DNA of 64,000 bases. Source: Bin107 sp965218885 (GTDB lineage: Bacteria; UBA8248). Under the pieces are notes generated by a model. The model saw only the letters and a list, made by a program, of their open reading frames with translations. It was not told the DNA's origin and made no database searches. The stretch is from assembly GCA_965218885.1 (NCBI GenBank), contig OZ244713.1, positions 2,728,001 to 2,792,000 on the forward strand, given 5' to 3'. Both the position numbers and the translations under genes were made by a program. Of the stretch, positions 18,992-27,560 are shown piece after piece. Position 1 is the first letter of the stretch; the number at the start of each line of letters is the position of its first letter.

Positions 18992-20320
18992 ATGCGGAGG
19001 AAATGTCACAGAAAAGTCCATTTGGCGGTTTTGATCTCCTTGATGTCTATGGGTGTGATGCTGACCCTCTACCATGCCACCGCCGCTCAAAAGACGCCTC
19101 CCGTTGTGGTGTTGGATGTTGCCGACGCCATCTCGCCGGGCACTTCTGAGTACATCGCTTTCGGTATCGAAGAAGCCACCCGAAGGCAGGGGCAGCTTCT
19201 CGTTATTCGTCTTGATACCCCTGGTGGTCTGGTTACCAGTACGAGGGATATCGTGAAAGCGATTTTCGGCTCGGGCGTGCCCGTGGCCGTATACGTCGCT
19301 CCGGGAGGGGCGCGGGCCGCGTCCGCAGGGACGTTCATCACGATGTCGGCTCACATCGCCGCGATGGCGCCGGGAACCAACATCGGCGCCGCCTCGCCCG
19401 TTTCGGGTGGTGGAAAGCAGATTCAGGGGGATATGCGCAAAAAGGCGATGAACGACGTGGCCGCTTTCGCGCGGGCGGTGGCCTCCCGCACCGGGCGCAA
19501 CATCGAATGGGCGGAAAGCGCCGTCCGGGAGGCGATATCCGTGGATGAGGCGGAGGCCCTGAAGCAAAAAGTAATCGACTTGGTGGCTGCGGACGTCAAA
19601 TCCCTTCTCCTGGCGGTTCACGGCAAAAAAATAAAGCTGGCGAGTGGCGACACCGTCACCCTGTCGACGAGGGGTGCTGCGCAAATCGTGCTCGAACGAA
19701 GCTGGCGCCAGAAAGTGCTCACCCTTTTGAGCGACCCCAACATCGCCTACATCCTGATGCTTTTGGGGATGTACGGGCTGTTCTTCGAGCTCTCGAATCC
19801 GGGCTCCATACTTCCCGGCGTGGTGGGCGCCATCAGCCTCCTCCTGGCTCTCTACGCTCTCAAAGTCTTGCCGGTGAACTATGTGGGTCTTTTGTTGATG
19901 GGGCTCGCCATCATCATGTTTCTCCTGGAAATCAAGGTGGTGAGCTATGGGGGGCTCACTATTGGCGGAATCATCGCCATGACGCTCGGCTCGGTCATGC
20001 TCATCGATTCCCCGGACCCCTACCTGCAGATTAGCCTGAAGGTGATTCTGCCCGCTGTAGCCGGCACGGCCATGTTCTTCGTCTGGCTCGTGGGAATGGG
20101 CTTTCGCGCTCAGCGGGTGCGGCCGGTCTCGGGTTCGGAGGGAATGCTCGATCAATTCGGCATTGTGAGCGCCTCGCCCGGGGAAGGGTCGCCGGCCCAG
20201 GTTCGGGTGCACGGCGAGATATGGATGGCGGATTCTGGGGAACCATTGGAAATCGGGGACAAAGTCCGCGTGGTGTCGGTGGATGGCCTCAGGCTCCGCG
20301 TAGAGAAGGAGGGTGCATAA
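18992..20320 (+). CDS. NfeD family membrane-bound serine protease (ClpP class)
   Basis: A long-form NfeD protein, 442 residues. After a signal-type helix (MRRKCHRKVHLAVLISLMSM) comes a ClpP-class protease domain with IRLDTPGGLV, the nucleophile serine in GARAASAGTFI, and a candidate general-base lysine in DMRKKAMND. Then come several membrane helices (about 255-370) and a C-terminal OB-fold NfeD domain from about 385. I chose the ATG at 18992 because TTTTGAGG precedes it and gives a clean signal; an in-frame ATG at 18956 is possible. The stop is immediately followed by the slipin gene. In this family the protease cleaves the C-terminus of its stomatin partner. Confidence 0.88.
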   Translation: MRRKCHRKVHLAVLISLMSMGVMLTLYHATAAQKTPPVVVLDVADAISPGTSEYIAFGIEEATRRQGQLLVIRLDTPGGLVTSTRDIVKAIFGSGVPVAVYVAPGGARAASAGTFITMSAHIAAMAPGTNIGAASPVSGGGKQIQGDMRKKAMNDVAAFARAVASRTGRNIEWAESAVREAISVDEAEALKQKVIDLVAADVKSLLLAVHGKKIKLASGDTVTLSTRGAAQIVLERSWRQKVLTLLSDPNIAYILMLLGMYGLFFELSNPGSILPGVVGAISLLLALYALKVLPVNYVGLLLMGLAIIMFLLEIKVVSYGGLTIGGIIAMTLGSVMLIDSPDPYLQISLKVILPAVAGTAMFFVWLVGMGFRAQRVRPVSGSEGMLDQFGIVSASPGEGSPAQVRVHGEIWMADSGEPLEIGDKVRVVSVDGLRLRVEKEGA

Positions 20321-21106
20321 ATGAATTGGAGTTTGATAATCGCCGCTATCATCATCTTGTTGTTCTTCGTGAGCGCTATCCGCGTCCTGAACGAATACGA
20401 GCGCGGCGTCATTTTCCGGCTGGGGCGCTTCCTTTCCACCAAGGGTCCCGGCCTCATCATCGTGCTTCCGGTAATCGACCGCATGACCCGCGTCGGTTTG
20501 CGGCTGGTGACGATGGACGTGCCGCCGCAGGATATCGTCACGAAGGACAACGTGTCGGTGAAGGTGAACGCCGTGGTCTACTTCCGCGTGCTGAACCCCG
20601 AGCGCGCGATCATCGAGGTGGAGGATTTCCTCTACGCCACGGGCCAGTTGAGCCAGACGACGCTCCGGAGCGTACTGGGCCAGATGGATTTGGACGATCT
20701 GCTTTCCGAACGCGAGAAAATCAACTCCCAGCTTCAGGAGCTTCTCGATCAAGCCACCGACCCGTGGGGCATCAAGGTCACCAACGTGGAGCTCAAGCAC
20801 GTGGACCTTCCCCACGAGATGCAGCGCGCCATCGCCCGCCAGGCCGAGGCGGAGCGCGAGCGTCGCGCCAAGGTCATTCACGCGGAGGGCGAATACCAGG
20901 CGAGCGAGCGGCTGGCCCAGGCCGCCACCACCATCGCCACGGCCCCGGGCGCGCTTCAGTTGAGGTTCCTGCAGACCCTCTCCGAAGTGGCGACAGAGAA
21001 CAACTCCACCATCATCTTCCCCTTGCCGCTCGATCTGCTCAGGCCCTTCATCGAGGCGAGCGCGGGCGACGCGCCCAAAGGAGAGATAGAAGGCGGCGAC
21101 GCTTAG
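20321..21106 (+). CDS. Slipin (SPFH/stomatin/prohibitin family)
   Basis: A 261-residue stomatin homologue. It has a hydrophobic N-terminal anchor (residues 4-22), then the SPFH/band-7 core with NEYERGVIFRLGRFLSTKGP, VPPQDIVTKDNVSVKVNAVV and TTLRSVLGQMDLDDLLSERE. A helical, alanine/glutamate-rich stretch (RQAEAERERRAKVIHAEGEY) follows, and the end is the hydrophobic type cut by NfeD proteases. It starts right after the nfeD stop codon, the standard slipin operon. It probably organises membrane microdomains. Confidence 0.93.
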   Translation: MNWSLIIAAIIILLFFVSAIRVLNEYERGVIFRLGRFLSTKGPGLIIVLPVIDRMTRVGLRLVTMDVPPQDIVTKDNVSVKVNAVVYFRVLNPERAIIEVEDFLYATGQLSQTTLRSVLGQMDLDDLLSEREKINSQLQELLDQATDPWGIKVTNVELKHVDLPHEMQRAIARQAEAERERRAKVIHAEGEYQASERLAQAATTIATAPGALQLRFLQTLSEVATENNSTIIFPLPLDLLRPFIEASAGDAPKGEIEGGDA

Positions 21107-21703
21107 GCGCGCAAATGCGGGGAATTGCGGGGTGCGAAAAAAAATTTTAATTCGATAAAATTCGAAAAAACGTTTGTTTTTGACTTTCACTTAGCTATGT
21201 AAGATATTGAAAAAATTGCGAATATAATGTTAATTTGACCCATAAACCATTTCGGAAATTTATCGATATTTATCGAATTGTTCAGTAATTCGAAATCCGT
21301 CGTTCTGTTGGCGATTCCAGAAGATTTTATCGTCTTTTCGTATGTGGCCATGTCAAAACCTCTCCTCTTTTCTCGCGAGAGATTCTGGCGCATCCCTGGG
21401 AAACGCGATAACGGCAAATGCGGGGAACTGCACGGTCGAGATTAATTCCTGTATACCGTCATTCCGGTGTCAAACCCCACTGAACAAACGTTTCGACACA
21501 TCTATACGGGCGAAAGACCCCGAAACGCGCTTCTTGGGCGGCGCCGACCCTCGGTGCGAATCCTACGCGGCGGGGTGGTGGAAGGGAGGCTATTGTTGGG
21601 AAAAATAGATCCATATGATAAAATTTCTAACATATTTACACCCAGAAATTATTGCTTTCATCTTCTTGTTTAGTACGGGACCCAAGAAGAAGGGGAGAGA
21701 ATA
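21107..21703. other. AT-rich gene-poor stretch before the broken autotransporter
   Basis: About 600 bases, clearly richer in A and T than its surroundings over the first 250, with several copies of short words such as TTCGATAAAATTCGA and TTATCGATATTTATCG. Apart from one possible small minus-strand gene at 21187-21351 I see no gene, tRNA or terminator. The composition shift marks the start of the accessory stretch that runs to about 27.5 kb. Confidence 0.5.
21187..21351 (-). CDS. Possible small protein, 54 residues
   Basis: A short minus-strand frame starting MATYEKTIKSSGIANRTTDF and ending in a hydrophobic segment (INIIFAIFSISYIA). It is supported mainly by a good ribosome binding site (GAGGAGAGG) about 7 bases before the ATG. 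The AT-rich composition is unlike the neighbours. It may encode a small membrane-associated peptide, or may be chance. I recognise no family. Confidence 0.3.
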   Translation of the reverse strand: MATYEKTIKSSGIANRTTDFELLNNSINIDKFPKWFMGQINIIFAIFSISYIAK

Positions 21704-23075
21704 GTGGAAAGATTTGATGGGTTTTTTTTTTCCTTTCTCGCTCCGGCGAGCAATGCTGCGCGAGGAATTCCACGTATTCTCGCGTTCGCGTTAATACTCG
21801 TTTTTGTTTTTTCTCCCGTAAAAGCCGATGCTTTCGATTGGCTTTTGGAAGACTCCCTGACCGCCATGAGCAGTTGCGGGACGGCTTTCGATGGGACTCT
21901 CTCGAACCGGTACGGGTTGCCTTCTCGACAGCGGCGTGAATCTGATGCTGAAAAAAAGCATGGAATCGGCAGATAAATACGGAAAGACGGTGTTCGGGGA
22001 GAATTTCCGGTTCTTCGGTGATCTTTCTTATCAGAGCGGAACCGGATTTATCAACGATCTCGACGTCGTGATCCCGCTCGCGTTTACGGACACAAACCGG
22101 CGGTCTCGCTCTTCGTTGTTCTTACAACAGGGCATCACCCGGTGGCGGGACTCCGAGGGCGACACTCGCGACGATTTGCGTATCGGCGTAGCGTACCGTT
22201 TCCGGCTCACCGACAAACCCGACTCGGACGTCGTCGGGATGTCGGCGTTCTCTCTGCACAGTGCGGATTGGGGACACCAGGTGCTGGCGTCCCGGGTGGA
22301 CTACGCAGGGCGCTGGGGGACGGGGTCGCTCACGTATTTCCTGCCCGCCACGAGTTGGCGTCCCACAGACATAGGATACGAAGAACGCGCGCTCGAAGGG
22401 ATGGAACTCGGCCTGAATCTCAAGTTGACGACGACGATTCGCGCCAACTTGACCGCCTACCGCTGGCAGGCTGAAGACGGCTCAGGCGGATGGAAAGAGG
22501 GCGCTCGCCTCGGCGTCGACTGGCGCCCCCACTCCTGGCTGAGTTTCTCCGCCGGTCATGACGGAATCGGCGGCGGCAAAGACTCGTCGTCGTTTCTGGC
22601 GAGGGTCTCCGTTCCAATCGGAGGTCCGTCGAGGCCGAAACCCCGCTGGGAAGGTTTTGGGACGTTGCCCAGGAAAGGGCTCCCCGGCGTCTTCAATCTC
22701 TGGCGGCCGGTCGACAAAATCGGTCGGATCAAGGTCGCCAGACGAATCGAGACTTCCACCTTGGCGGACAGAGTGAGCATCCGGCCCCTCAGAAACAGCA
22801 TAGTTAGTGGCGAGGCGCTCCGGGTGAAACTCTCGCTTCCGGTCGCGGCGCCCGAGGACGTCCGGGTGAGGGTGCGCCTCGCGCCCGGAGACGGCGCCAA
22901 CCCCGCCGTTTCTGGCGTGGATTTCCGTGACGAAATCATCACTGCGACGATTCGGCGGGGCGCGAGGGACACGGTGGTTTCGCTCCCGCTTATCCGCAAC
23001 AACGACATGCGAAAACCCCGCAGTCTGAGGATCATCAAGGTGTCTCGAAACTCTTCTGCAAAAGAAATCTTCTAG
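21704..23075 (+). pseudogene. Inverse autotransporter (intimin/invasin-like barrel), frameshifted and truncated
   Basis: The first segment (GTG at 21704 with AGGGGAGAG upstream) encodes a signal peptide whose core is ILAFALILVFVFSPVKADA. The reading frame then shifts by one between about 21870 and 21930. It continues in another frame as LLDSGVNLMLKKSMESADKY and a beta barrel (FRFFGDLSYQSGTGF, SSLFLQQGITRW, DDLRIGVAYRF) typical of the inverse autotransporter barrel of intimins and invasins. Near the end, VSGVDFRDEIITATIRRGA looks like a Calx-beta passenger domain that stops before its last strands. A frame break plus a cut passenger suggests a decayed adhesin, unless the frame break is a sequencing error. 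Confidence 0.7.
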
Positions 23076-23218
23076 AGGTGTCCTGCTACCGGGACGATTG
23101 CAGACGAACAGAGTTTGATCCGCCCATGACGGTGGAATGCCCTAAAACGGACTATCCCTCGGCGGCGCAACCTCGATAGCGACCGAGACCCTGCGGATCG
23201 CGTCGGGTACGGATGGCC

Positions 23219-24862
23219 CTACGGCTCCGGTACAACGACCCGCGCCCCACTCGAACAGTTGTTGGTCGTGTCGGACTCTCTCGCCACCGCGTCCACGCAC
23301 GCCCCGTAATAGTACGTTCCGGGGCTTGGCGGATTCACATCCCGCGTATGATTGCTGGACGCCATAACGGCAAGCCCCGGCACCGCGTCCATACCCAATT
23401 CAGTGTCGGAAGTCGTAATCGTCGCGTCCGTCGAGCGGTAATAGCGCAGCTTCGAGGGCGCCGAGGCGCCGTCCCCGTCGTTCCCTATTACTATCGAAAA
23501 CCGAACGGAAAATTCTCCCCCAGAAAGGCCGCTTCCAACTACGGTGGCGATGAAGATCAGGTCCGGATTGCCCTGCACGGGCGGCTGGGTCTCCTGCACC
23601 CTGACCTGTACCGATGCCGAGCAGTTGTTGGTAGTGTCGGACTCCCTGGGTACTGCGTCCACGCACCCGCCGTAGTAGTACGCGCTAGGTGTCGTCGGCG
23701 CCGTCAGCTTGATCGTCGCCCCGTAGCCTCCCGCGGGGAAAAGCGTATTCACCGCGTCCGTGCCTACGGTCGTGTCGGAGGTCGTGATCGTCCCGTCCGT
23801 CGAGCGTTTGTACCGCACCGTTGTCGCTGCGGCTCCCCCGGCGCCTTGGTTGCTCACGGTCACAATCAACCAAAACGTCCCGTCCTCTTGGATCTCACTC
23901 ACATTTGGCCCCGTCACAACCAAGTCCGGCGGAGGCCCGTCCACCGTGATCGGCCGAGCATCCGAGCAGTTGTTGTTGGTGTCGGACTCGTCGGTCACCG
24001 CATCCACGCATGCGCCGTAGTAGTACGTGCCGGGCGCTGACGGTGCCGTCAGCGTGAGCGTTTCGCTGTCGATCCTCCTGGAAGCGGCAATCGTCCCAAC
24101 CGCGACCGTGCCCAGGAACGTGTCGTCGGTCGCGATCGTCCGGTTCCTCGATCTATAGAAGCGCAGCGTCGTAGCGGGCGACATCACGTTGCCAACATTG
24201 CGTATCCTGCCCTGAAAAGTGAGAGAGCGGCCTGGAGCGCCGTCGTGGACGCCGCTCGCCAGGAAGAAAGCGACGACCGCTAGGTCCGGTTGCTGCTGCT
24301 GCGGTCGCAAAATTGATGGTGCGGCGACATCCACCTGTACCGATGCCGAGCAGTTGTTGGTCGTGTCCGACTCGCCCGTCACCGCGTCCACGCACGCGCC
24401 GTAGTAGTACGTTCCGGGAGTGGTTGGAGCGGTCAGGTCCACCGACGCGCCGACGCTCCCCGAAGGGACCAGCCCCGCCACCACGGCCGTCCCTACCGCC
24501 GTGTCGGAGGTCGTGACGTCCGAGTCCGTCGAGCGGTAGAAGCGCAGCGTCGTCGTCGCCGAGGCCCCGTCGCCCGTGTTGCTCACCGTCGCCGAGAGGG
24601 TGAAACCCGCCCCGGCGACCGGGTTGCCGTTGCTCACCAAAGGCGCCGCCACCACGAGGTCCGGTTTGCCCTGAGATGGGGGTTCATCCTGCGATGGAGA
24701 TTCGCCCTGTGACGGGGGCGGCATGATCATTACCTGGCTTCCGCCGCCCGAACCACCGCCACCGCAACTCGCAAGTCCGGCGAATATCATGACGACAAGC
24801 GCTATGGACGCGACCAGCTTCAAGACGTAGGAACGTGTAGTCATTTCGGCGCCAGACGGCAT
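23219..24862 (-). CDS. Lipoprotein with four CARDB-type repeats
   Basis: A 547-residue surface-type lipoprotein. I chose the ATG at 24862 because GGAGG lies about 8 bases upstream. The signal helix ends in the lipobox LASC, followed by a glycine/serine and PSQ-rich linker. Then come four Ig-like repeats of about 100-120 residues related to CARDB domains. Each has a strand pattern like RFYRSTDSDVTTSDTAVGT and a hallmark PGTYYYGACVDAV followed by ESDTTNNCS. The paired cysteines in each repeat suggest a disulfide and an extracytoplasmic location. CARDB domains are usually adhesion modules. The gene converges on the broken inverse autotransporter. Confidence 0.8.
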   Translation of the reverse strand: MPSGAEMTTRSYVLKLVASIALVVMIFAGLASCGGGGSGGGSQVMIMPPPSQGESPSQDEPPSQGKPDLVVAAPLVSNGNPVAGAGFTLSATVSNTGDGASATTTLRFYRSTDSDVTTSDTAVGTAVVAGLVPSGSVGASVDLTAPTTPGTYYYGACVDAVTGESDTTNNCSASVQVDVAAPSILRPQQQQPDLAVVAFFLASGVHDGAPGRSLTFQGRIRNVGNVMSPATTLRFYRSRNRTIATDDTFLGTVAVGTIAASRRIDSETLTLTAPSAPGTYYYGACVDAVTDESDTNNNCSDARPITVDGPPPDLVVTGPNVSEIQEDGTFWLIVTVSNQGAGGAAATTVRYKRSTDGTITTSDTTVGTDAVNTLFPAGGYGATIKLTAPTTPSAYYYGGCVDAVPRESDTTNNCSASVQVRVQETQPPVQGNPDLIFIATVVGSGLSGGEFSVRFSIVIGNDGDGASAPSKLRYYRSTDATITTSDTELGMDAVPGLAVMASSNHTRDVNPPSPGTYYYGACVDAVARESDTTNNCSSGARVVVPEP

Positions 24863-25458
24863 GGGTATTTCCTCCGATTTATTTGACATGTCGATCAAGA
24901 TGGAGGCCGGCAATCTTCACGGTTGCCACATAATCAATGGACTCATTGTGGTTTTACATCGCAAGTCAGGTATAGCGAGTCATTTTCATAGGCCTGAGCG
25001 TACTCATCCGTCGAATGCAAAATATGCTCTGGTGAATCGTATCGTAGGAAGGTCGGTCAAATAGTGGAAAAACGAATCGGGTCCGTTCACGGTTCGACGC
25101 TTCCCTCATGATAGTATGCCTGATATAGCACATGCCGCGTCGTCGCGCACTCGGCGACCCGCAACGAAGTGCATTCAAGTCCGGCTGGTAAACTTAGGCA
25201 TGACGAAAGAAGTGTTGTTCCGGGGCGTCATTAGGGCGATCACACGGGCCCGCCCCTGCGAATGCGATTTCCCCGCCGGTCCGCCTGTAAGAAACGGCTG
25301 CAAAGGATTTGGTTACCCACCGAACTTGCCCGCCGGAAACGGCTACGATGGATTCGATTTCTCCACCGGCTCCGCCCCATGAAATTTCTCTGTCTGGTCC
25401 ATGGCATGAAGCGGCTACGAGGGATACAATTTTCCCACTGGCTCTGCCCGTATGAAAT
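24863..25458. repeat. Intergenic stretch with three degenerate ~55-base repeats
   Basis: No gene is apparent. From about 25285 to 25458 there are three diverged tandem copies of a unit built on GAAACGGCTACGATGGATTC and ending GGCTCYGCCC with ATGAAATTT (copies near 25288, 25340 and 25408). A similar CTGGCTCCGCCCAT word recurs near 27440, so the unit is interspersed locally. The rest of the stretch shows nothing I can name. Confidence 0.5.
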
Positions 25459-25950
25459 TTAGCGGTCTATCGGGTCGCGCGGGTCGAATTCGTTTCCCCA
25501 CACGCCCCGGCGGTATCTCTTGGCGAGGTTTTCCGCCTCTATCAATTCCTTGCGGTAGCGCACGTTGGGGTGTTTCACGAGGGCGCGGCCCAGGCCCCGG
25601 AGCACCATGAGCTCGTTCACGTGCCCGCCTTCTTCCAGAAAAACGTAATAAAGCGTCTGTCCGTAGGCGTCCACGGGTTTTTCGTCGATTTCTAAGCTCA
25701 CCGTCCTGTTCTCGATGAGGCGCTTCAGGTACGCATGGGCCTGGGAGGAGCCTGGCGCGCCGGGCGCGGGGGCGGCCACGCCGATGAGGGCGGAGCGCAG
25801 CCCGCCGCCCAGTTGAAAGCTCGCCCCGTCGTACACCTTGGTGACGTGCGCGGTGAGGCGTCTTCGGGGCGTGTCCCCCTGGGCGGGCAGGGGCCAACTC
25901 ATGATGGCGGCGAACGCAAGCGCGCACAGAAAGGAAACCGTTTTTTTCAT
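25459..25950 (-). CDS. Staphylococcal-nuclease-fold protein lacking catalytic residues
   Basis: A 163-residue secreted protein with a signal peptide ending near LPAQGDT. The body aligns by eye along its whole length with thermonuclease-type SNase domains: VTKVYDGASFQL, LIGVAAPAPGA, VDAYGQTLYYVF, VNELMVLRGLGRA and AKRYRRGVW. In this fold the active site uses Asp21, Arg35, Asp40, Glu43 and Arg87 (S. aureus numbering). Here the matching positions read A, A, A, A and Q, so all are lost while the scaffold is kept. It is probably a non-catalytic binding protein. It stands alone on the minus strand beside repeats. Confidence 0.75.
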   Translation of the reverse strand: MKKTVSFLCALAFAAIMSWPLPAQGDTPRRRLTAHVTKVYDGASFQLGGGLRSALIGVAAPAPGAPGSSQAHAYLKRLIENRTVSLEIDEKPVDAYGQTLYYVFLEEGGHVNELMVLRGLGRALVKHPNVRYRKELIEAENLAKRYRRGVWGNEFDPRDPIDR

Positions 25951-26220
25951 CCTCGCCTCATTCTGTCTTTATGGGACACGCCAAAGTCTTTCGCAATTTT
26001 ATAGGCTCATAAGCCCTAAGCCATGAACCCCGCGCGGGTGTTTTTGATGGCGATAAGGAGAGGGAGCAATCGAAGCCTTCCCGCCCCTTTCGGCGGTTAT
26101 ATATACCACAGGGCGAGACGATGCGCTTTTTGGGAGTGAATTCCGACTGATGAAGGAGGAATTGCGCGCCGATGTTTTCCTCGTCCGCAGGAAACCCTCC
26201 CTCATCGGTCGAGACGAACC

Positions 26221-26383
26221 ACCCCGCCGTCATTCCGGCGAATGCCGGAATCCAGAACCGAGGAGAGGAAAGATGCGGTGGCGTTTTATTCCCTTTATCC
26301 ATCGATCGGATTCGACAGTAAAAAACGAAAGGCGAAAGACAAAATCCCTGGATTCCGGCATTCGCCGGAATGACGATATGGTG
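26221..26383. repeat. Palindromic interspersed element, copy A
   Basis: A perfect 27-base inverted repeat, 26229-26255 against 26348-26374, core CATTCCGGCGAATGCCGGAA, encloses 92 bases that include AACGAAAGGCGAAAGACAAA. A related, diverged copy lies at 27220-27395. Such elements are commonly mobilised in trans or spread as REP/MITE-like sequences. No transposase gene is in the window. Confidence 0.7.
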
Positions 26384-26446
26384 AATTTCGGGAGGAGAGG
26401 AGGTTCCGTTGCGTGGGCGCACATGTCCTTCGCCCATATAGGCGTC

Positions 26447-26490
26447 AACTCCGACAGGGCGGACACTTAGGTCCGCCCCTACAGGCAATT
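26447..26490. repeat. Imperfect palindrome with GGGCGGAC / GTCCGCCC arms
   Basis: GGGCGGACACTTAGGTCCGCCCC forms a hairpin next to copy A of the larger element. The same word recurs at 27162-27190 (GGGGCGGACCTGTGTGTCCGCCC) and at 27409-27428. It seems to be a smaller repeat nested with the 27-base inverted repeat family. Confidence 0.6.
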
Positions 26491-26534
26491 CGTACTTCTC
26501 CCCGCCTACATGCAATCCTTCGCACGGCGGTGAC

Positions 26535-26756
26535 GACATCTTCCTGAATACGCCGACGCTCGAAATGGCGATCGGGCGCGTCGCGCAGCGCGTTCTGGAA
26601 GGAGGACACGATGTACCCGAGGAGGTGGTTCGCAAGAGGTTCGACGCCGGGTGGCGCAACTTCGAGCAAATCTATCGAGACTTGGTCGATGGGTGGGCTT
26701 TGTACGATAATTCGGGTGTTGAGCCGGAGTTGCTGAAAGAGGAGGAGAGGGGATGA
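26535..26756 (+). pseudogene. Truncated zeta-toxin-like ATPase/kinase, C-terminal end only
   Basis: Only the last 70 or so residues remain: FLNTPTLEMAIGRVAQRVLE, GGHDVPEEVVRKRFDAGWRN, FEQIYRDLVDGWALYDNSG. This is the C-terminal signature of the zeta-toxin-like P-loop family often annotated as predicted ABC-type ATPase. The Walker A half and the rest of the kinase are missing upstream, where palindromic repeats lie instead. The product should be inactive. It overlaps by a few bases the small gene that follows, which is the usual partner position. Confidence 0.65.
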
Positions 26757-26980
26757 ATACAATGAAGCAGGATTCGACCCCAAAGCCTCGCGATCCTGAT
26801 TTTGCAGGTGCGGAGGCTGCGATGCGCAGGGCCGCCGAACGCGCGCGGCAACGAGCGAAAGAAACAGCCGAAATCGCCGCGGCGAACAAAGGAAGCGGCC
26901 AGAGCGGGCGAAGCGTCCGAGGGTTTAGAGCGCAAACCGGGCGAGATACAGGGGATGAACATCGGCCGCGACCCGTGTGA
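26753..26980 (+). CDS. Small helical protein, putative partner of the zeta-like toxin
   Basis: A 75-residue product. Its first 45 residues (DPDFAGAEAAMRRAAERARQ, RAKETAEIAA) look like the short helical proteins commonly encoded just after zeta-like ATPase genes. The C-terminal half is low complexity (RSVRGFRAQTGRDTGDE) and does not look like the usual ending, so the gene may be damaged there. ATG overlaps the stop region of the truncated toxin by 4 bases. The antitoxin role is inference from position only. Confidence 0.45.
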   Translation: MNTMKQDSTPKPRDPDFAGAEAAMRRAAERARQRAKETAEIAAANKGSGQSGRSVRGFRAQTGRDTGDEHRPRPV

Positions 26981-27560
26981 GCGAGGCCCCCGTAAGAAAG
27001 AGTGAGACGGATAGCCTTGGTGTAGGTGGTGGTTGTAGATAGCGATTTTCCCTCCTTGGTCGGAGCCGATTCCTTCAGGCCTCCCCACGCATATATGCTT
27101 CCCCTACGGGGTGGCTTCTCCCTTTCCGGTTGGAATTGACAATCTCTGTCGCGATTGAACCGTAGGGGCGGACCTGTGTGTCCGCCCGCATGGGTTTGGC
27201 GTCGGGACGTATTCTGAACTCGCCGTCATTCCGGCGCATGTGGGTGGCAACCGGGAGGTTGACCAGAGCCGATGGGGATGGATACATTCCGGTATTTCAT
27301 CCCGTCTTTGATTAAGCGGGAATAACGGCGCAAAAATGAAAGGCAAAAGACAAATTCCCTGGATTTCGGCATGCGCCGGAATGACGAGGCGATGAATTGC
27401 GAGAGTGTGGGGTCCGCCCCTACGGGAGATTCGCTTCCTTCCTGGCTCCGCCCATATCAAAGCCCCTTTCGTTGCGATTCGAACCCCCTTGCCCCTAAAA
27501 TGGAGCCTCGCTTTCATATCACGCGAGTTCATCTTCTTTTCTTGGTTCGGGAGCGAGTTT
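26981..27560. repeat. Palindromic interspersed element, copy B, and flanking non-coding DNA
   Basis: Holds a diverged copy of the element at 26221-26383: left arm from about 27228 (GTCATTCCGGCGCATG), right arm 27359-27385 (CTGGATTTCGGCATGCGCCGG), with an interior containing AAATGAAAGGCAAAAGACAAA. Smaller GGGCGGAC palindromes flank it at 27162 and 27409. I see no gene in the stretch. Confidence 0.6.

Noticed and set aside
18839..21190. A very long open frame on the minus strand, opposite nfeD and the slipin gene.
   Set aside because: Its translation is low-complexity and rich in His, Arg and Asp. The plus strand has two clear protein families there, so this is a GC-driven shadow frame.
21540..21575. 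A GGTGCGAATCC word resembling a tRNA T-loop.
   Set aside because: The flanking bases do not pair as a T-stem, and no acceptor or anticodon stem can be drawn around it.
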